From: Rhodospirillales bacterium
GTDB taxonomy: Bacteria; Pseudomonadota; Alphaproteobacteria; Rhodospirillales; JANQFP01
Direction: 5' to 3'
Assembly: GCA_028277795.1 (NCBI GenBank)
Contig: JANQFP010000139.1
Span: 1-45,833, forward strand
Length of the DNA stretch: 45,833 nucleotides
Below are positions 26,534 through 35,881 of this stretch, piece by piece. Every line of letters begins with the position of its first letter. Position 1 is the stretch's first letter. The notes beneath the pieces are model-generated. The model did not search any database. It was not told the DNA's origin and worked only from the letters and a program-made list of their open reading frames with translations. Made by a program: the position numbers and the translations under genes.

Positions 26534-27154
26534 TCAGGCGTCTCCCGGCTGCTCGCCCTCGTCTCCCGTCGCCGGACGGCGGCGGGGAGGCGCCATCACC
26601 AGCGCGATCTTGTTCATGAAGCCGGAATCGTCGCCCGCCGCCAGCAGCGGGAAATGCTCCGCCACCGCATCCAGCAGCTTGTCCCGCCACTCGGTGTCGA
26701 CCTTGGCGAAGTCCTTGAGCACGTGCGGGCTGACCGCCTCGCGATGCCCCGGATGGCCGATGCCGAACCGCAGGCGGCGGTAGTCGGGTCCCACGTGAGC
26801 GTGGATGCTGCGCAGCCCGTTGTGCCCGCCGTGGCCGCCGCCGCGCTTGACCCGGATCTTGCCGGCCGCCAGGTCGAGCTCGTCGTGGAGCACCAGGATG
26901 TCCGGGGGCGCGATGCGGTAGAAGCTCGCCGCCGCCAGCACGGCGCGGCCCGAATCGTTCATGTAGGTCATGGGCTTGAGCGCCAGGACGCGGCGCCCGG
27001 CCAGCCGCCCCTCGGCGATCTCGCCATGGAACTTGGTGCGGGCGGGGCCGAACCCGTGCCGGCGCATCACGGCGTCGAGCGCCATGAAGCCGATGTTGTG
27101 GCGATTGCCGGCGTAGCGGGGGCCGGGATTGCCGAGACCGACGACCAGCAGCAT
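26534..27154 (-). CDS. pth: peptidyl-tRNA hydrolase
   Basis: A 206-residue cytoplasmic enzyme that frees tRNA from peptidyl-tRNA dropped by the ribosome. The N-terminus [22 protein letters not shown] contains the catalytic His, and [24 protein letters not shown] and [12 protein letters not shown] are classic Pth motifs. I chose the ATG at 27154; the frame extends 14 codons upstream without conservation. A short disordered C-terminus ([18 protein letters not shown]) is typical of alphaproteobacteria. It lies 51 bases after rplY, the usual neighbour. Confidence 0.96.
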   Translation of the reverse strand: MLLVVGLGNPGPRYAGNRHNIGFMALDAVMRRHGFGPARTKFHGEIAEGRLAGRRVLALKPMTYMNDSGRAVLAAASFYRIAPPDILVLHDELDLAAGKIRVKRGGGHGGHNGLRSIHAHVGPDYRRLRFGIGHPGHREAVSPHVLKDFAKVDTEWRDKLLDAVAEHFPLLAAGDDSGFMNKIALVMAPPRRRPATGDEGEQPGDA

Positions 27155-27205
27155 CCTGCCGCGGCCTCCGGCCCGGCGTTCGCGGAAGCCGCCCAAGAAC
27201 CGCGT

Positions 27206-27877
27206 CTACTCGCCCTCGGCCTCGCCTTCGCTCTCGCCTTCCGCCTCCGCGGCGGCCTCCTCCTCGGCGCCCTCCTCGGCTTCCGCCTCCTCTTCCTCTT
27301 CGGCGGTCATCAGGGTCGGCGCCACGATGGTGGCGATGGTGAAGTCGCGGTCGGTGATGGTCAGCTCCACCTCGGGCGGCAGGGTGACGTCGCTGATGTG
27401 GACCGTGTCGCCGATGTCGAGGCCGGTCAGGTCGACGGTGATGCTCTCCGGCATGCTGTCGGGGCGGCAGATCAGCTCGATGGTGTGGCTGACCACGTTG
27501 AGCACCCCGCCCTTCTTGAGGCCCGGCGACTCCTCTTCGTTCTCGAAGATCACCTGGACCTCGACGTTGACCCGCGTGGTGGCGCTGAAGCGCATGAAGT
27601 CCACGTGCAGGGGGCGGTCGGTCACTGGGTCCAGCTGCAGGTCGCGGGCCAGGACCCGATGCTTGGTCCCCTCCACATCGACCTCGAACACGCGCGAGAA
27701 GAACCCGGGCCCGCGGAGCTGGCGGTGGAGCTCCACCGGGTCCAGCGAGACCAGGACCGAGTCCTGCTTGTTGCCGTAGATGACGGCGGGTACGCGGCCG
27801 GCGCGGCGCACGGCACGGGCGGCCCCCTTGCCACTCCCGTGCCGCGGCTCGGCGGCGATTGGCGTTGCCTGAGCCAT
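27206..27877 (-). CDS. rplY: 50S ribosomal protein L25 / general stress protein Ctc
   Basis: A 223-residue long-form L25 that binds 5S rRNA. The N-terminal L25 domain reads RHGSGKGAARAVRRAG and VPAVIYGN; the C-terminal TL5-like domain follows (HVDFMRF, DTVHISDV). The tail from about residue 190 is almost wholly Glu and Ala with some Gly and Ser, an acidic disordered extension common in this group. ATG at 27877 follows AAAGGAGG. It sits between prs and pth, the standard prs-rplY-pth-ychF order. Confidence 0.95.
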   Translation of the reverse strand: MAQATPIAAEPRHGSGKGAARAVRRAGRVPAVIYGNKQDSVLVSLDPVELHRQLRGPGFFSRVFEVDVEGTKHRVLARDLQLDPVTDRPLHVDFMRFSATTRVNVEVQVIFENEEESPGLKKGGVLNVVSHTIELICRPDSMPESITVDLTGLDIGDTVHISDVTLPPEVELTITDRDFTIATIVAPTLMTAEEEEEAEAEEGAEEEAAAEAEGESEGEAEGE

Positions 27878-27942
27878 GATGGCCTCCTTTTCCTTGTCCT
27901 CTGCTCTGCCGCCGGCCTCCAGGGGTGCCGGCGGTTGCGTCC

Positions 27943-28875
27943 CTAGTCGAACAGGCTCGACACCGAGGACTCCTCGCTGATGCGGCGGATGGCCTCGGCG
28001 ATCAGGGGCGCGATGGTCAATTGCTCGATGTTGTGGGAGACGCGCACCGCCTCGGTGGCGGTGATGCTGTCGGTGATGATCAGGTGCTCCAAGGGCGACG
28101 AGGTGACCCGCGCCACGGCGCCACCCGACAGCACGCCGTGGGTGACGTAGGCCGATACCGACGTGGCCCCGGCCTCCCTCAGGGCCGACGCCGCGTTGCA
28201 GAGCGTGCCGGCGGAATCGATGATGTCGTCGACCAGGATGCAGCGGCGGTCGCGGATGTCGCCGATGATGTTCATCACCTCGGAGACGCCGGCGCGCTCG
28301 CGACGCTTGTCGATGATGGCGAGATCCGCATCCAGGCGCTTGGCCAGCCCGCGGGCGCGCACCACGCCGCCGGTGTCCGGCGAGACGATCATGATCTGCT
28401 CGCTGTTGAAGCGGTCGACGATGTCCTTGGTAAACACCGGCGCGGCGTAGAGGTTGTCCACCGGGATGTCGAAAAAGCCCTGAATCTGGCCGGCGTGCAG
28501 GTCCATGGTGAGCACCCGGTCGGCGCCGGCGACGGTGATCAGGTTGGCCACCAGCTTGGCCGAGATGGGCGTGCGCGCCCCCGACTTGCGGTCCTGGCGA
28601 GCATAGCCGAAGTAGGGCATCACGGCCGTGATGCGGCGCGCCGATCCGCGCCTCAGGGCGTCCAGGGAGACCAGCAGCTCCATCAGGTTGTCGTTGGTGG
28701 GGTACGACGTCGACTGGACGACGAACAGATCCTCGCCGCGCACGTTCTCCTGGATCTCGACGAAGATCTCCATGTCGGAGAACCGCCGGATGCTGGCTTT
28801 GGTGAGGGGCAGGTTCAGGTAGGCCGAGATCGCTTCGGCCAGCGGCCGATTGCTGTTGCAGGCGACGATCTTCAT
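27943..28875 (-). CDS. prs: ribose-phosphate pyrophosphokinase
   Basis: A 310-residue PRPP synthetase that transfers pyrophosphate from ATP to ribose-5-phosphate, feeding nucleotide, histidine and tryptophan synthesis. Motifs are [20 protein letters not shown] near the N-terminus, the ATP-site [10 protein letters not shown], the metal and ribose-phosphate site [18 protein letters not shown], and the PRPP loop [12 protein letters not shown]. Normal length. ATG at 28875. The 203 bases upstream (28876-29078) contain no gene I can support. Confidence 0.96.
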   Translation of the reverse strand: MKIVACNSNRPLAEAISAYLNLPLTKASIRRFSDMEIFVEIQENVRGEDLFVVQSTSYPTNDNLMELLVSLDALRRGSARRITAVMPYFGYARQDRKSGARTPISAKLVANLITVAGADRVLTMDLHAGQIQGFFDIPVDNLYAAPVFTKDIVDRFNSEQIMIVSPDTGGVVRARGLAKRLDADLAIIDKRRERAGVSEVMNIIGDIRDRRCILVDDIIDSAGTLCNAASALREAGATSVSAYVTHGVLSGGAVARVTSSPLEHLIITDSITATEAVRVSHNIEQLTIAPLIAEAIRRISEESSVSSLFD

Positions 28876-29078
28876 GACGAAAGGACCCTTCGGCGCCGCG
28901 GCCAGACCCTGCGGGGATCGGAACCGGGGAGCGATGCTCGCGTCCCGTGCGGAAATCCGGGACCCGCCCCGACCCGGACGCGGCGGAATGTATCAGCGTC
29001 CCCCCATCGTGTAAACGGCTTTCCTGGCGCCGACGGACCCGGGAAGACGCCGGATCCGGCCCGGCAAACCCATCGAAA

Positions 29079-29999
29079 TCAACGCGATGGCGCTGGCGGC
29101 GGCACGGCGCCAGCGGGCCCGTCGGCGCCGGCGACGATCTGGGCGATGCCGGGAACGGCGGCGGCGGCCACGTCGTCGGCCACCGCGCCCCAGGGTCCGT
29201 CGAGGCTGCCCGCCGGGACGTCGCTGTCCTGGCTGGCGGTGCCCAGCTCCTCGCCGTCGGCGGTGGCCACGGTCCACACGATGCGGACCCGCTGGCGGTC
29301 GCCGTCCGCGGGGTCCACGCGGACCGTGCCCGTGAGGGCGAGCTGGGCCGCCGACGCATCCTCGGTCACCGGGGCGCCGGCCGCGCGCAAGGCGGCCATC
29401 ATGGCCCGCAGCAAGGCCCGGTTGCCGTCGCCGGGGGCCCCGGTGACCGGGTTGACCGCCAGGGCCTCACCGTCCGCCGCCGGCGCCGCCTCGGGCGTCT
29501 CCACGGTGGGTCCGCCGACCCGCAGCAGTCCGGCGATGCGCCGGGCGGCGTCCTTGCCGACGGCGCGGATGATCCGCGGGTCGCCCATGTCCCATCGCCA
29601 CCGGGTGCCCTCGACCCCTTGCGTGTGCAAGGCGACCACGTCGCCGGAATCGTCGACCAAGTGCCAGTGGATGAGGTAGATGAAGCGCAGCGCCGGATCG
29701 TCCAGGTTGGCCACCGCCTGGCCGTGGAGGCGGAAGCGGCCCGGCTCACGGGGGTTCGCCGCCGCCGCGATGCCACGCCGGTTGAGCTCGTCGGCCACCG
29801 CGCGGGCGAGCAGCCGGGCCATGGGTCCGGGTGGCCCGTCCACCGGTTCAACCTGCACCTCGGGACGGAATGCCGGCACCGTCAGGGTGGCGCGATCCTC
29901 GTCGGTGCGCGGCTCGAAGGGCTTGGGCAACGCCCCGCAGGCGGTCACCGCCAGACACCAGAGAACCGCCAGGAACAGCCGGACGGGCATATTAGGCAC
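29079..29999 (-). CDS. unknown lipoprotein
   Basis: A 306-residue predicted lipoprotein: signal peptide and lipobox AVTAC (Cys21). The mature part has alternating strands with repeated features such as VADELNRRGIAA, RFIYLIHWHL and RIVWTVAT, suggesting two related alpha/beta repeats, and a Pro/Ala-rich C-terminus. I do not recognise a named family. Two starts are possible: the GTG at 29999, which overlaps the stop of the tiny ORF upstream as TAGTG, and an ATG three codons later at 29990. Neither has a clear ribosome site, which favours translational coupling from the tiny ORF. Confidence 0.7.
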   Translation of the reverse strand: MPNMPVRLFLAVLWCLAVTACGALPKPFEPRTDEDRATLTVPAFRPEVQVEPVDGPPGPMARLLARAVADELNRRGIAAAANPREPGRFRLHGQAVANLDDPALRFIYLIHWHLVDDSGDVVALHTQGVEGTRWRWDMGDPRIIRAVGKDAARRIAGLLRVGGPTVETPEAAPAADGEALAVNPVTGAPGDGNRALLRAMMAALRAAGAPVTEDASAAQLALTGTVRVDPADGDRQRVRIVWTVATADGEELGTASQDSDVPAGSLDGPWGAVADDVAAAAVPGIAQIVAGADGPAGAVPPPAPSR

Positions 30000-30067
30000 T
30001 AAAGGAGCGCGCAGGTGAACAGGAACACCAGCAGGGTGGCCAGAACCAGGATGATCATGTAGGGCAT
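29999..30067 (-). CDS. candidate 22-residue membrane microprotein
   Basis: An ATG frame of 22 codons plus TAG, starting MPYMIILVLATLLVF and ending with a Cys-containing hydrophobic tail. Nearly the whole peptide is one membrane helix. The stop shares a base with the GTG start of the next lipoprotein gene (TAGTG). A GGGGAC lies upstream as a modest ribosome site, and the ORF sits 30 bases after pgeF on the same strand. Too short to be found by usual gene callers. Confidence 0.45.
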   Translation of the reverse strand: MPYMIILVLATLLVFLFTCALL

Positions 30068-30097
30068 GCCGCGTCCCCGTCGCCGGTCAGGGGGCGA

Positions 30098-30865
30098 TCA
30101 CGGGGCGACGCCGATGGCCGACAGGCAGCGGCCGTAATCGGCCTCGCCGCGCAGCACCGACCGCCGATAGCTGAAGAAATGGTCCTGGTCGGCGCGGGTG
30201 TCCATGGGCACCAACTCGATGTCCTTGAGGCCGCGGGCGGCGAGGCGGCGCTGCACGTAGCCCGGCAGGTCGAACATGTAATGCCCGGGACGGTCCGATG
30301 ACATGAACAGGTCGGCGTTGCGGCCGGTGTCGGCGATGAAGGCGGCGCGCAGTTCCGGTCCGACCTCGTAGGAGGTCTGCTGAATGCACGGCCCCACGTC
30401 GGCGACGATGTGGTGGACCCGCGCCCCCAACGAGATCATGGCGTCCACCGTTGCCTCCAGGATGCCGGCCTGCGCCCCGCGCCAGCCGGCGTGGGCGACG
30501 CCGACCACGCCGGCGTCGGTGTCGGCGAACAGCACCGGCGCGCAATCGGCGGTCAGCACGCCCAGGGTGACGTCGGTGCGGCGCGTGGCCATGCCGTCGG
30601 CCTGGGGACCGTCGCCCGGTGCCCACGGCTCGTCGACGATGGTCGCGACCGCCGAATGGGTCTGATGGGCGGTGACCAGCGGCGCGCCGTCCCGCCCCAG
30701 CCGCTCCATGGCGCGGGCCCGGTTGGTGCGCACGCGCTCCGCTTCGTCGCCGGAGCCGTAGCCGCAGTTGAGGGACGCGAACACGCCGTCGCTCACCCCG
30801 CCCTTGCGGGTGAAGAAGCCGTGGCGAATGCCGGAGACCCGGCCCAGTGCCGCACCGGAAATCAT
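30098..30865 (-). CDS. pgeF: peptidoglycan editing factor / laccase-domain protein
   Basis: A 255-residue protein of the YfiH/PgeF (multi-copper polyphenol oxidase) family. PgeF in E. coli removes wrong L-Ser from muropeptide precursors, and the family also has purine nucleoside phosphorylase-like members. The metal-site motifs are TAHQTHSA, TADCAPVLFAD and GVAHAGWRG. Normal length, ATG at 30865. It follows the midA-like gene by 50 bases in lgt-midA-pgeF order, which is standard in alphaproteobacteria. Confidence 0.93.
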   Translation of the reverse strand: MISGAALGRVSGIRHGFFTRKGGVSDGVFASLNCGYGSGDEAERVRTNRARAMERLGRDGAPLVTAHQTHSAVATIVDEPWAPGDGPQADGMATRRTDVTLGVLTADCAPVLFADTDAGVVGVAHAGWRGAQAGILEATVDAMISLGARVHHIVADVGPCIQQTSYEVGPELRAAFIADTGRNADLFMSSDRPGHYMFDLPGYVQRRLAARGLKDIELVPMDTRADQDHFFSYRRSVLRGEADYGRCLSAIGVAP

Positions 30866-30915
30866 CGCCGCATTATGGAGCCGACGGCAGCGCCGTCAAC
30901 GGGACCGCCACCCGC

Positions 30916-32052
30916 TCAGGCGAACCCGGGAGGCGCCGGCAGGTCGTGGCGGGCAATGGCCAGCACCTTGAACAGCTCGCCCATCTCCTCGGCGTCGGTG
31001 AGCCGGCGCAGGGCCGCGGCGATGTCCTGGGCTTGGTCGGGGGTGGCGCCCTGCAACAGGGACTCGGCCCGCGCGGCGATGCCCAGGCGGCCCAGGAACG
31101 CGCCCTGGGAGACCGGACCGTGCACCGCGGCGCCGGCCTCGGCCGCCGCCTCCGCCAGCGCCTTGAAGTCCACGTGGGCGGTGAGGTCGGCCTCCCCCGG
31201 GGTCTCCAGCGGATCGTGGTAGGAATGGCCGCGCACCGCCTGCAGGGTCTCGCCGGCGCCGCTGCGGGCGTGGCCGTAATCGATGATCAGGGCGGCGCCG
31301 CCGAACCGCTCCACCCGATCGCCGACGGCATAGGCCAGATCGGTGGCCGCGGTCCCCACCTCGACCATGGACCCCACGGGCACGTCGAGCAGGTCTTCCG
31401 GGATGCCGGGCACCATGGAGACGGGCATGGACAGGCTGTGGCACAGCCGGTTGCCGGGGGCGACGTCCACCATGCGCTCGCACCATCCAGCCTCCATGCG
31501 CAGGAACTGGCGAATGGGAAGGACGTCGAAGAACTCGTTGGCGAGCAGCAGCAGAGGGCCGTCCGGGACCTCGGCGAAACGGCTGTGCCAAGTGGGCGCG
31601 CCGGCGGCGTCGCCGACGGGCAGGCCGGCATCGGTCAGGGTGGTCCGTTGGCGGTCGCGCAGGGCCGGGCTGGCCTCCACCAGGTGCGGTCGCACGGCGG
31701 CGGCGAACGGGGCGGCCGCCCGCGCCGCCCGCACGGCGTCGGCCATCATGGTGCCGCGGCCCGGTCCCAGCTCCACCAGGTGGACCGGGTCGGGCTGACC
31801 CATGGCCTGCCACGACACCACGCACCACAGGCCGAGCAACTCGCCGAACATCTGGCTCACCTCGGGGGCGGTGATGAAGTCCCCGGCGACGCCCAGGGGG
31901 TCGCGCCCCGTGTAGTACCCGAAACGGGGATTGCCGAGGGCCTCCTGCATGTACTGGGCGATGGTGAGGGCACCGTCGCTGGCAATGCGCTGGTGCAGGT
32001 GGGCCATGAGGTCGGCGGAGTCGTCCGTGGTTGTTTTCTTTTTGGGACTCAT
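30916..32052 (-). CDS. NDUFAF7/MidA-family SAM-dependent methyltransferase
   Basis: A 378-residue class I methyltransferase of the MidA family. The mitochondrial relative NDUFAF7 methylates an arginine of complex I subunit NDUFS2; the bacterial substrate is not firmly known. The SAM-binding motif is VELGPGRGTMMAD, and NEFFDVLPIRQF and IDYGHARSG are family blocks. The N-terminus has a run of lysines (MSPKKKTTT). I chose the ATG at 32052; the frame runs on into lgt in another reading frame. Lies between lgt and pgeF. Confidence 0.9.
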   Translation of the reverse strand: MSPKKKTTTDDSADLMAHLHQRIASDGALTIAQYMQEALGNPRFGYYTGRDPLGVAGDFITAPEVSQMFGELLGLWCVVSWQAMGQPDPVHLVELGPGRGTMMADAVRAARAAAPFAAAVRPHLVEASPALRDRQRTTLTDAGLPVGDAAGAPTWHSRFAEVPDGPLLLLANEFFDVLPIRQFLRMEAGWCERMVDVAPGNRLCHSLSMPVSMVPGIPEDLLDVPVGSMVEVGTAATDLAYAVGDRVERFGGAALIIDYGHARSGAGETLQAVRGHSYHDPLETPGEADLTAHVDFKALAEAAAEAGAAVHGPVSQGAFLGRLGIAARAESLLQGATPDQAQDIAAALRRLTDAEEMGELFKVLAIARHDLPAPPGFA

Positions 32053-32087
32053 GAGTGTGGTGTTCCTTCCTCCAGGGGTCGTGCGGG

Positions 32088-32894
32088 TCATCCCTCCTTG
32101 CCGGGCGCGGGCCGGGCGAGAACGATCAGAAGAAGCCCGACCACCGCCATGGGCAGGGACAGCCACTGCCCCATGGTGGTGCCGCCGCTCAGGAAGCCGA
32201 TGTGGGCGTCGGGCTGGCGAAAGATCTCGCCGACCGACCGAAACGCCGCGTAGCCGATCAAGAACGCGCCGATCAGCGCGCCGCGGCGGCGGCGCACGGC
32301 CTCGCGGCGCCACAGCAGGTACAGGAGCACGAACAGAACGATACCTTCCAAGGCCGCCTCGTAGAGCTGGCTGGGATGCCGCGGCTGGGGGCCGGCGCCG
32401 GGAATGACCATGGCCCAGGGAACGTCGGAGGGGCGTCCGACCAGCTCGCGGTTGATGAAGTTGGCCAGCCGACCCAGGAACAGGCCGATGGGCGCGGCGC
32501 AGGCCACCAGGTCGCCGAAGGCCAGCACGCCGACGCCGCGCCGCCGGGCATACAGGACGGTGGCGACAACGACGCCCAGGAGGCCGCCGTGGAACGACAT
32601 GCCGCCCCGCCAAACTTCGAAAATGGCCAGCGGCCGGTCCAGATAGTAGGGCAGGTTGTAGAACAGGATGTAACCCACGCGGCCGCCGAGGACCACGCCG
32701 AGGATGGCCCACAGCAGGAAGTCGTCGACGGTGCGGGCGTCGGCCACCTCGGGGGGGCGCCGGGCCAGCACCCGCATGTAGCGCCACCCGATCAGCAGCC
32801 CGGCGATATAGGCCAGCGCGTACCAGCGGATGGCCAGCGGCCCGATCTCGACGATCACCGGGTCGATGGTCGGGAACGGGATCACGAACGGCAT
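32088..32894 (-). CDS. lgt: prolipoprotein diacylglyceryl transferase
   Basis: A 268-residue polytopic inner-membrane enzyme that attaches diacylglycerol from phosphatidylglycerol to the lipobox cysteine. It is the step before LspA, also encoded in this window. The Lgt signature is GRLANFINRELVGRPSDVPWAM, with the essential Arg and Asn, and FHGGLLG is also present. ATG at 32894; 17 bases separate it from hldD upstream. Several lipoproteins in the window depend on it. Confidence 0.95.
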   Translation of the reverse strand: MPFVIPFPTIDPVIVEIGPLAIRWYALAYIAGLLIGWRYMRVLARRPPEVADARTVDDFLLWAILGVVLGGRVGYILFYNLPYYLDRPLAIFEVWRGGMSFHGGLLGVVVATVLYARRRGVGVLAFGDLVACAAPIGLFLGRLANFINRELVGRPSDVPWAMVIPGAGPQPRHPSQLYEAALEGIVLFVLLYLLWRREAVRRRRGALIGAFLIGYAAFRSVGEIFRQPDAHIGFLSGGTTMGQWLSLPMAVVGLLLIVLARPAPGKEG

Positions 32895-32910
32895 GGCGGG
32901 CGGCGACGCG

Positions 32911-33897
32911 TCAGCGGTTGGGGTCCGCGGTGTTCAGGTAGCCCTGGACGTAGCGGGCCATGCCGTCTTCCAACGACGTGAAGGGCCGGTCGTATCCGGC
33001 GGCGCGCAGGCGGGCCATGCCGGCCTGGGTGAAGTACTGGTAGCGGTCGCGGATGTCCTCGGGCGTCGGCACGTATTCGATGCGCGGCTCGGCGCCCAAG
33101 GCGCGGAACACGGCGGCGGCCATGTCGGCGAAGCTGCGCGCCTGGCCGGTACCGCAGTTGAACAGGCCGCTGATCTCGGGCTTGTCCAGAAACCACGCCA
33201 TGACGTCGGTGCAGTCGCCGACCCAGATGAAGTCGCGAAGCTGGCCGCCGTCCGCGTAATCCGGATGGTGGGACTTGAACAGCACCGCCGACTCCCCCGC
33301 CCGGGCCCGCGGGAAGATCTGCGCGGCGACGCTCATCTGGTTGCCCTTGTGATACTCGTTGGGCCCATAGACGTTGAAGAACTTGAGGCCGACCCACTGG
33401 GGCGGCGAGGCCTCGCCGTCGGCCACCATGCGGATCACCCGGCGGTCGAACAGGTGCTTGCTCCAGCCATAAGCGTTGAGGGGGCGCAGCCGCGCCAGGG
33501 CCTCCGGCGACGGGTCGTCGTCGAAACCCGCGCTGCCGTCGCCGTAGGTGGCCGCCGAGGACGCGTAGATGAACCGCGCCCCATGGGCGGCGCAGTAACG
33601 CCACAAATGCAGGGACAGCCGGAAGTTGGTGTCCACTACCAGGTCGGCATCGACGGCGGTGGTCGCCGAGATGGCGCCCATGTGGATGATGGCGTCCACG
33701 GCGCCGCGGTTGTCCTCGAGGAACGTGGCCAGGTCATCGGGGTGGACGATGTCGGCCAGTTCGCGCTTGGCCAGGTTGTGCCACTTGACGCCGCTGCGCA
33801 GGCGGTCGCAGACGACCACCGGGCCGATGCCGCGCTCCTCCAATGCCGCAACCATGTTGGAGCCGATGAAGCCGGCGCCGCCGGTGACCACGAACAC
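32911..33897 (-). CDS. hldD: ADP-L-glycero-D-manno-heptose-6-epimerase
   Basis: A 328-residue short-chain dehydrogenase-like epimerase that makes ADP-L-glycero-D-manno-heptose for lipopolysaccharide inner core. Motifs are VTGGAGFIGSN at the N-terminus, ASSAATYGDG and the catalytic YGWSK (Tyr, Lys). I chose the GTG at 33897, nine bases after GGGGGAGG; a GTG at 33906 is an alternative that touches the ribosome site. No ATG fits. Upstream and divergent is ubiK, 116 bases away. Confidence 0.9.
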   Translation of the reverse strand: MFVVTGGAGFIGSNMVAALEERGIGPVVVCDRLRSGVKWHNLAKRELADIVHPDDLATFLEDNRGAVDAIIHMGAISATTAVDADLVVDTNFRLSLHLWRYCAAHGARFIYASSAATYGDGSAGFDDDPSPEALARLRPLNAYGWSKHLFDRRVIRMVADGEASPPQWVGLKFFNVYGPNEYHKGNQMSVAAQIFPRARAGESAVLFKSHHPDYADGGQLRDFIWVGDCTDVMAWFLDKPEISGLFNCGTGQARSFADMAAAVFRALGAEPRIEYVPTPEDIRDRYQYFTQAGMARLRAAGYDRPFTSLEDGMARYVQGYLNTADPNR

Positions 33898-34013
33898 GGC
33901 CGTCACCCTCCCCCAAAAAAGCGCCCTGTTTATAGGACCGTGGCACTGCGTCGGCAAGCGGCCGGCACGCTCCCGCGGTTGCGCCGCCGGGTGCGCCGAC
34001 CCATAATGAGGGG

Positions 34014-34346
34014 ATGCAGACCTCCAACCGCTTCTTCGACGACCTGGCCCGGATGGCCGGCGGTGCCGCGTCGGCAATGACCGGGCTCAAGGCCGAGATC
34101 GAGGGTTTGGTCCGCCAGCAGATCGAGCGTCTGCTGTCCGAGATGCATCTGGTGCCGCGCGAGGAGTTCGAGGCCGTCAAGGCGATGGCCGCCAAGGCCC
34201 GCGCCGAGCAGGAGGCGCTGGCGCGGCGCGTCGCCGAACTGGAGGCCCGGCCGGCCCGTCCCGGACCGGCGAGGGCTACGACCGCGCGCAAGCCGCGGGC
34301 CGGCGCGGCCCGGACCACCCGCCCGCGGGCCAAGCCCAAGACCTAG
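34014..34346 (+). CDS. ubiK: UbiK-type ubiquinone accessory factor
   Basis: A 110-residue protein of the BMFP/YqiC family. UbiK helps assemble the Ubi complex that makes ubiquinone, the substrate of the bc1 complex coded earlier in the window. The N-terminal piece NRFFDDLARMAGGAASA is characteristic, followed by an amphipathic coiled-coil with heptads (FEAVKAMAAKARAEQEALARRVAELEARPA) and a disordered Pro/Arg/Lys tail. ATG at 34014 without a clear Shine-Dalgarno. It precedes the ybjN-domain gene and proC, a conserved alphaproteobacterial order. Confidence 0.87.
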   Translation: MQTSNRFFDDLARMAGGAASAMTGLKAEIEGLVRQQIERLLSEMHLVPREEFEAVKAMAAKARAEQEALARRVAELEARPARPGPARATTARKPRAGAARTTRPRAKPKT

Positions 34347-34543
34347 CGCCCGGCACTATCCACAGGCAATTCAATCCCTGTCCATTCCGGGCTTGCGCTC
34401 CGCTTGGCCTTTTGGCAGGCTAGCCCTTGTACATAAAGCCCACTGGTCCCACAACATATCGGGGCACACCCAATATCTCGCGTTTGACGACATTGACGAC
34501 CGATTCTTGGCCGGGGGCGTCAACGCGTGGGAAGGAGACGGGC

Positions 34544-35047
34544 ATGACAGGGATACGCGTTCGGGGTGAGTCGTCGCCCACCAACCCCTTCGACATCATC
34601 GAGAAACTGGTCAGCGACAACGACTGGCCCTTCGACCGCCGAAACGACGAGGAGATGGCGGTCCAGGTGCCCGGCCGGTGGTGCGACTACAGCCTCTACT
34701 TCACCTGGAACGAAAGCGCCGGCGCCATGCATTTCACCTGCGCTTTCGACATCCGCATCCCGGGTCCCCGCCGCTGCACCCTTTACGAGCTCCTGGCCAA
34801 CATCAACGACAAGCTGTGGCTGGGGCATTTCTGCGTGTGGGACGAAGAAGGCGTGCCCATGTTCCGTCACGCCCTGCCCCTGCGCGGCCTGTGCGGGCCC
34901 AGCGTCGAGCAGATCGAGGACTTGGTGGACACCGCGATCATCGAGTGCGAGCGCTTCTATCCGGCCTTTCAATACGTCCTTTGGGGCGGCAAGACGGCGG
35001 CCGATGCGGTGGCCGCGGCCATGGTCGATACCGTCGGCGAGGCCTGA
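34544..35047 (+). CDS. YbjN domain-containing protein
   Basis: A 167-residue protein with the YbjN fold found in type III secretion chaperone-like proteins. The recognisable stretch is NPFDIIEKLVSDNDWPFDR, then CDYSLYFTWNES and a C-terminal VDTAIIECERFYPAFQYVLWGG. The ATG at 34544 has GAAGGAGA upstream; the open frame continues 39 codons further upstream without conservation. Its stop lies 5 bases before proC, so they are co-transcribed. Exact role unknown. Confidence 0.88.
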   Translation: MTGIRVRGESSPTNPFDIIEKLVSDNDWPFDRRNDEEMAVQVPGRWCDYSLYFTWNESAGAMHFTCAFDIRIPGPRRCTLYELLANINDKLWLGHFCVWDEEGVPMFRHALPLRGLCGPSVEQIEDLVDTAIIECERFYPAFQYVLWGGKTAADAVAAAMVDTVGEA

Positions 35048-35052
35048 GTCCC

Positions 35053-35868
35053 GTGACTCCGTCGCTGGTCCTGGTGGGCTGCGGCAAGATGGGCGGCGCC
35101 CTCCTCGACGGTTGGCTCGACCGCGGCCTGGAGCGGAACCGGGTGGTGGTGGTGGAGCCCGAGGCGGCGACGGCCGATGCCGTGGCCCTGCGTTTCGGCG
35201 TCACCGTGATCGAGGGCCCCGGCCGCCTCGAGCGGGGCGCCCGCCCCGAGGTGGTCGTGTTCGCGGTCAAGCCGCAGGTCATGGACGGCGTGGTCCCCGC
35301 CTATAAGCCCCTCGCCGGCGGTGGCACCGTGTTCCTCTCCATCGCCGCGGGCAAGACCATCGAGGGATTCGAGCGCTATCTGGGAGACGGCGCCGCGATC
35401 GTGCGCAGCATGCCCAACACGCCGGCGGCGGTGCGTCGCGGGATGACCGTGGCCTGCGCCAACCGCAACACCTCGGCCGAGCAGATGCAACGGTGCCAGA
35501 CCCTGCTGGAGGCGGTGGGCGCCGTGGCCTGGGTGGACGACGAAGCCCTGCTCGACGCGGTGACCGCGGTCTCGGGGAGCGGGCCGGCCTACGTCTTCCT
35601 GCTGGTCGAATGCCTGGCCCGCGCCGGGGTCGCCGAAGGACTGCCCGAGGGGCTGGCGGCGCAGATCGCGCGCGCCACCGTCAGCGGCGCCGGGACGCTG
35701 CTGGACGCCGCCACCGAGCCGCCGGACATCCTGCGCCGCAACGTGACCAGTCCGGGCGGCACCACGGCGGCGGCCCTGGACGTGCTGATGGCCGAAGACG
35801 GACTCGCCCCATTGCTGGCCCGGGCCGTGGCCGCGGCGACGATCCGGTCCCGTCAGTTGGCAGGATGA
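35053..35868 (+). CDS. proC: pyrroline-5-carboxylate reductase
   Basis: A 271-residue NAD(P)H-dependent reductase that makes proline from pyrroline-5-carboxylate. The Rossmann motif is VGCGKMGGALL at the N-terminus; FAVKPQVMD, MPNTPAAVRRGMT and the C-terminal SGSGPAYVF and NVTSPGGTTAAAL blocks are diagnostic. GTG start at 35053, 5 bases after the ybjN-domain gene. Ends 13 bases from the convergent rpoH stop. Confidence 0.96.
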   Translation: MTPSLVLVGCGKMGGALLDGWLDRGLERNRVVVVEPEAATADAVALRFGVTVIEGPGRLERGARPEVVVFAVKPQVMDGVVPAYKPLAGGGTVFLSIAAGKTIEGFERYLGDGAAIVRSMPNTPAAVRRGMTVACANRNTSAEQMQRCQTLLEAVGAVAWVDDEALLDAVTAVSGSGPAYVFLLVECLARAGVAEGLPEGLAAQIARATVSGAGTLLDAATEPPDILRRNVTSPGGTTAAALDVLMAEDGLAPLLARAVAAATIRSRQLAG

Positions 35869-35881
35869 CCGCCGCGGGCGG

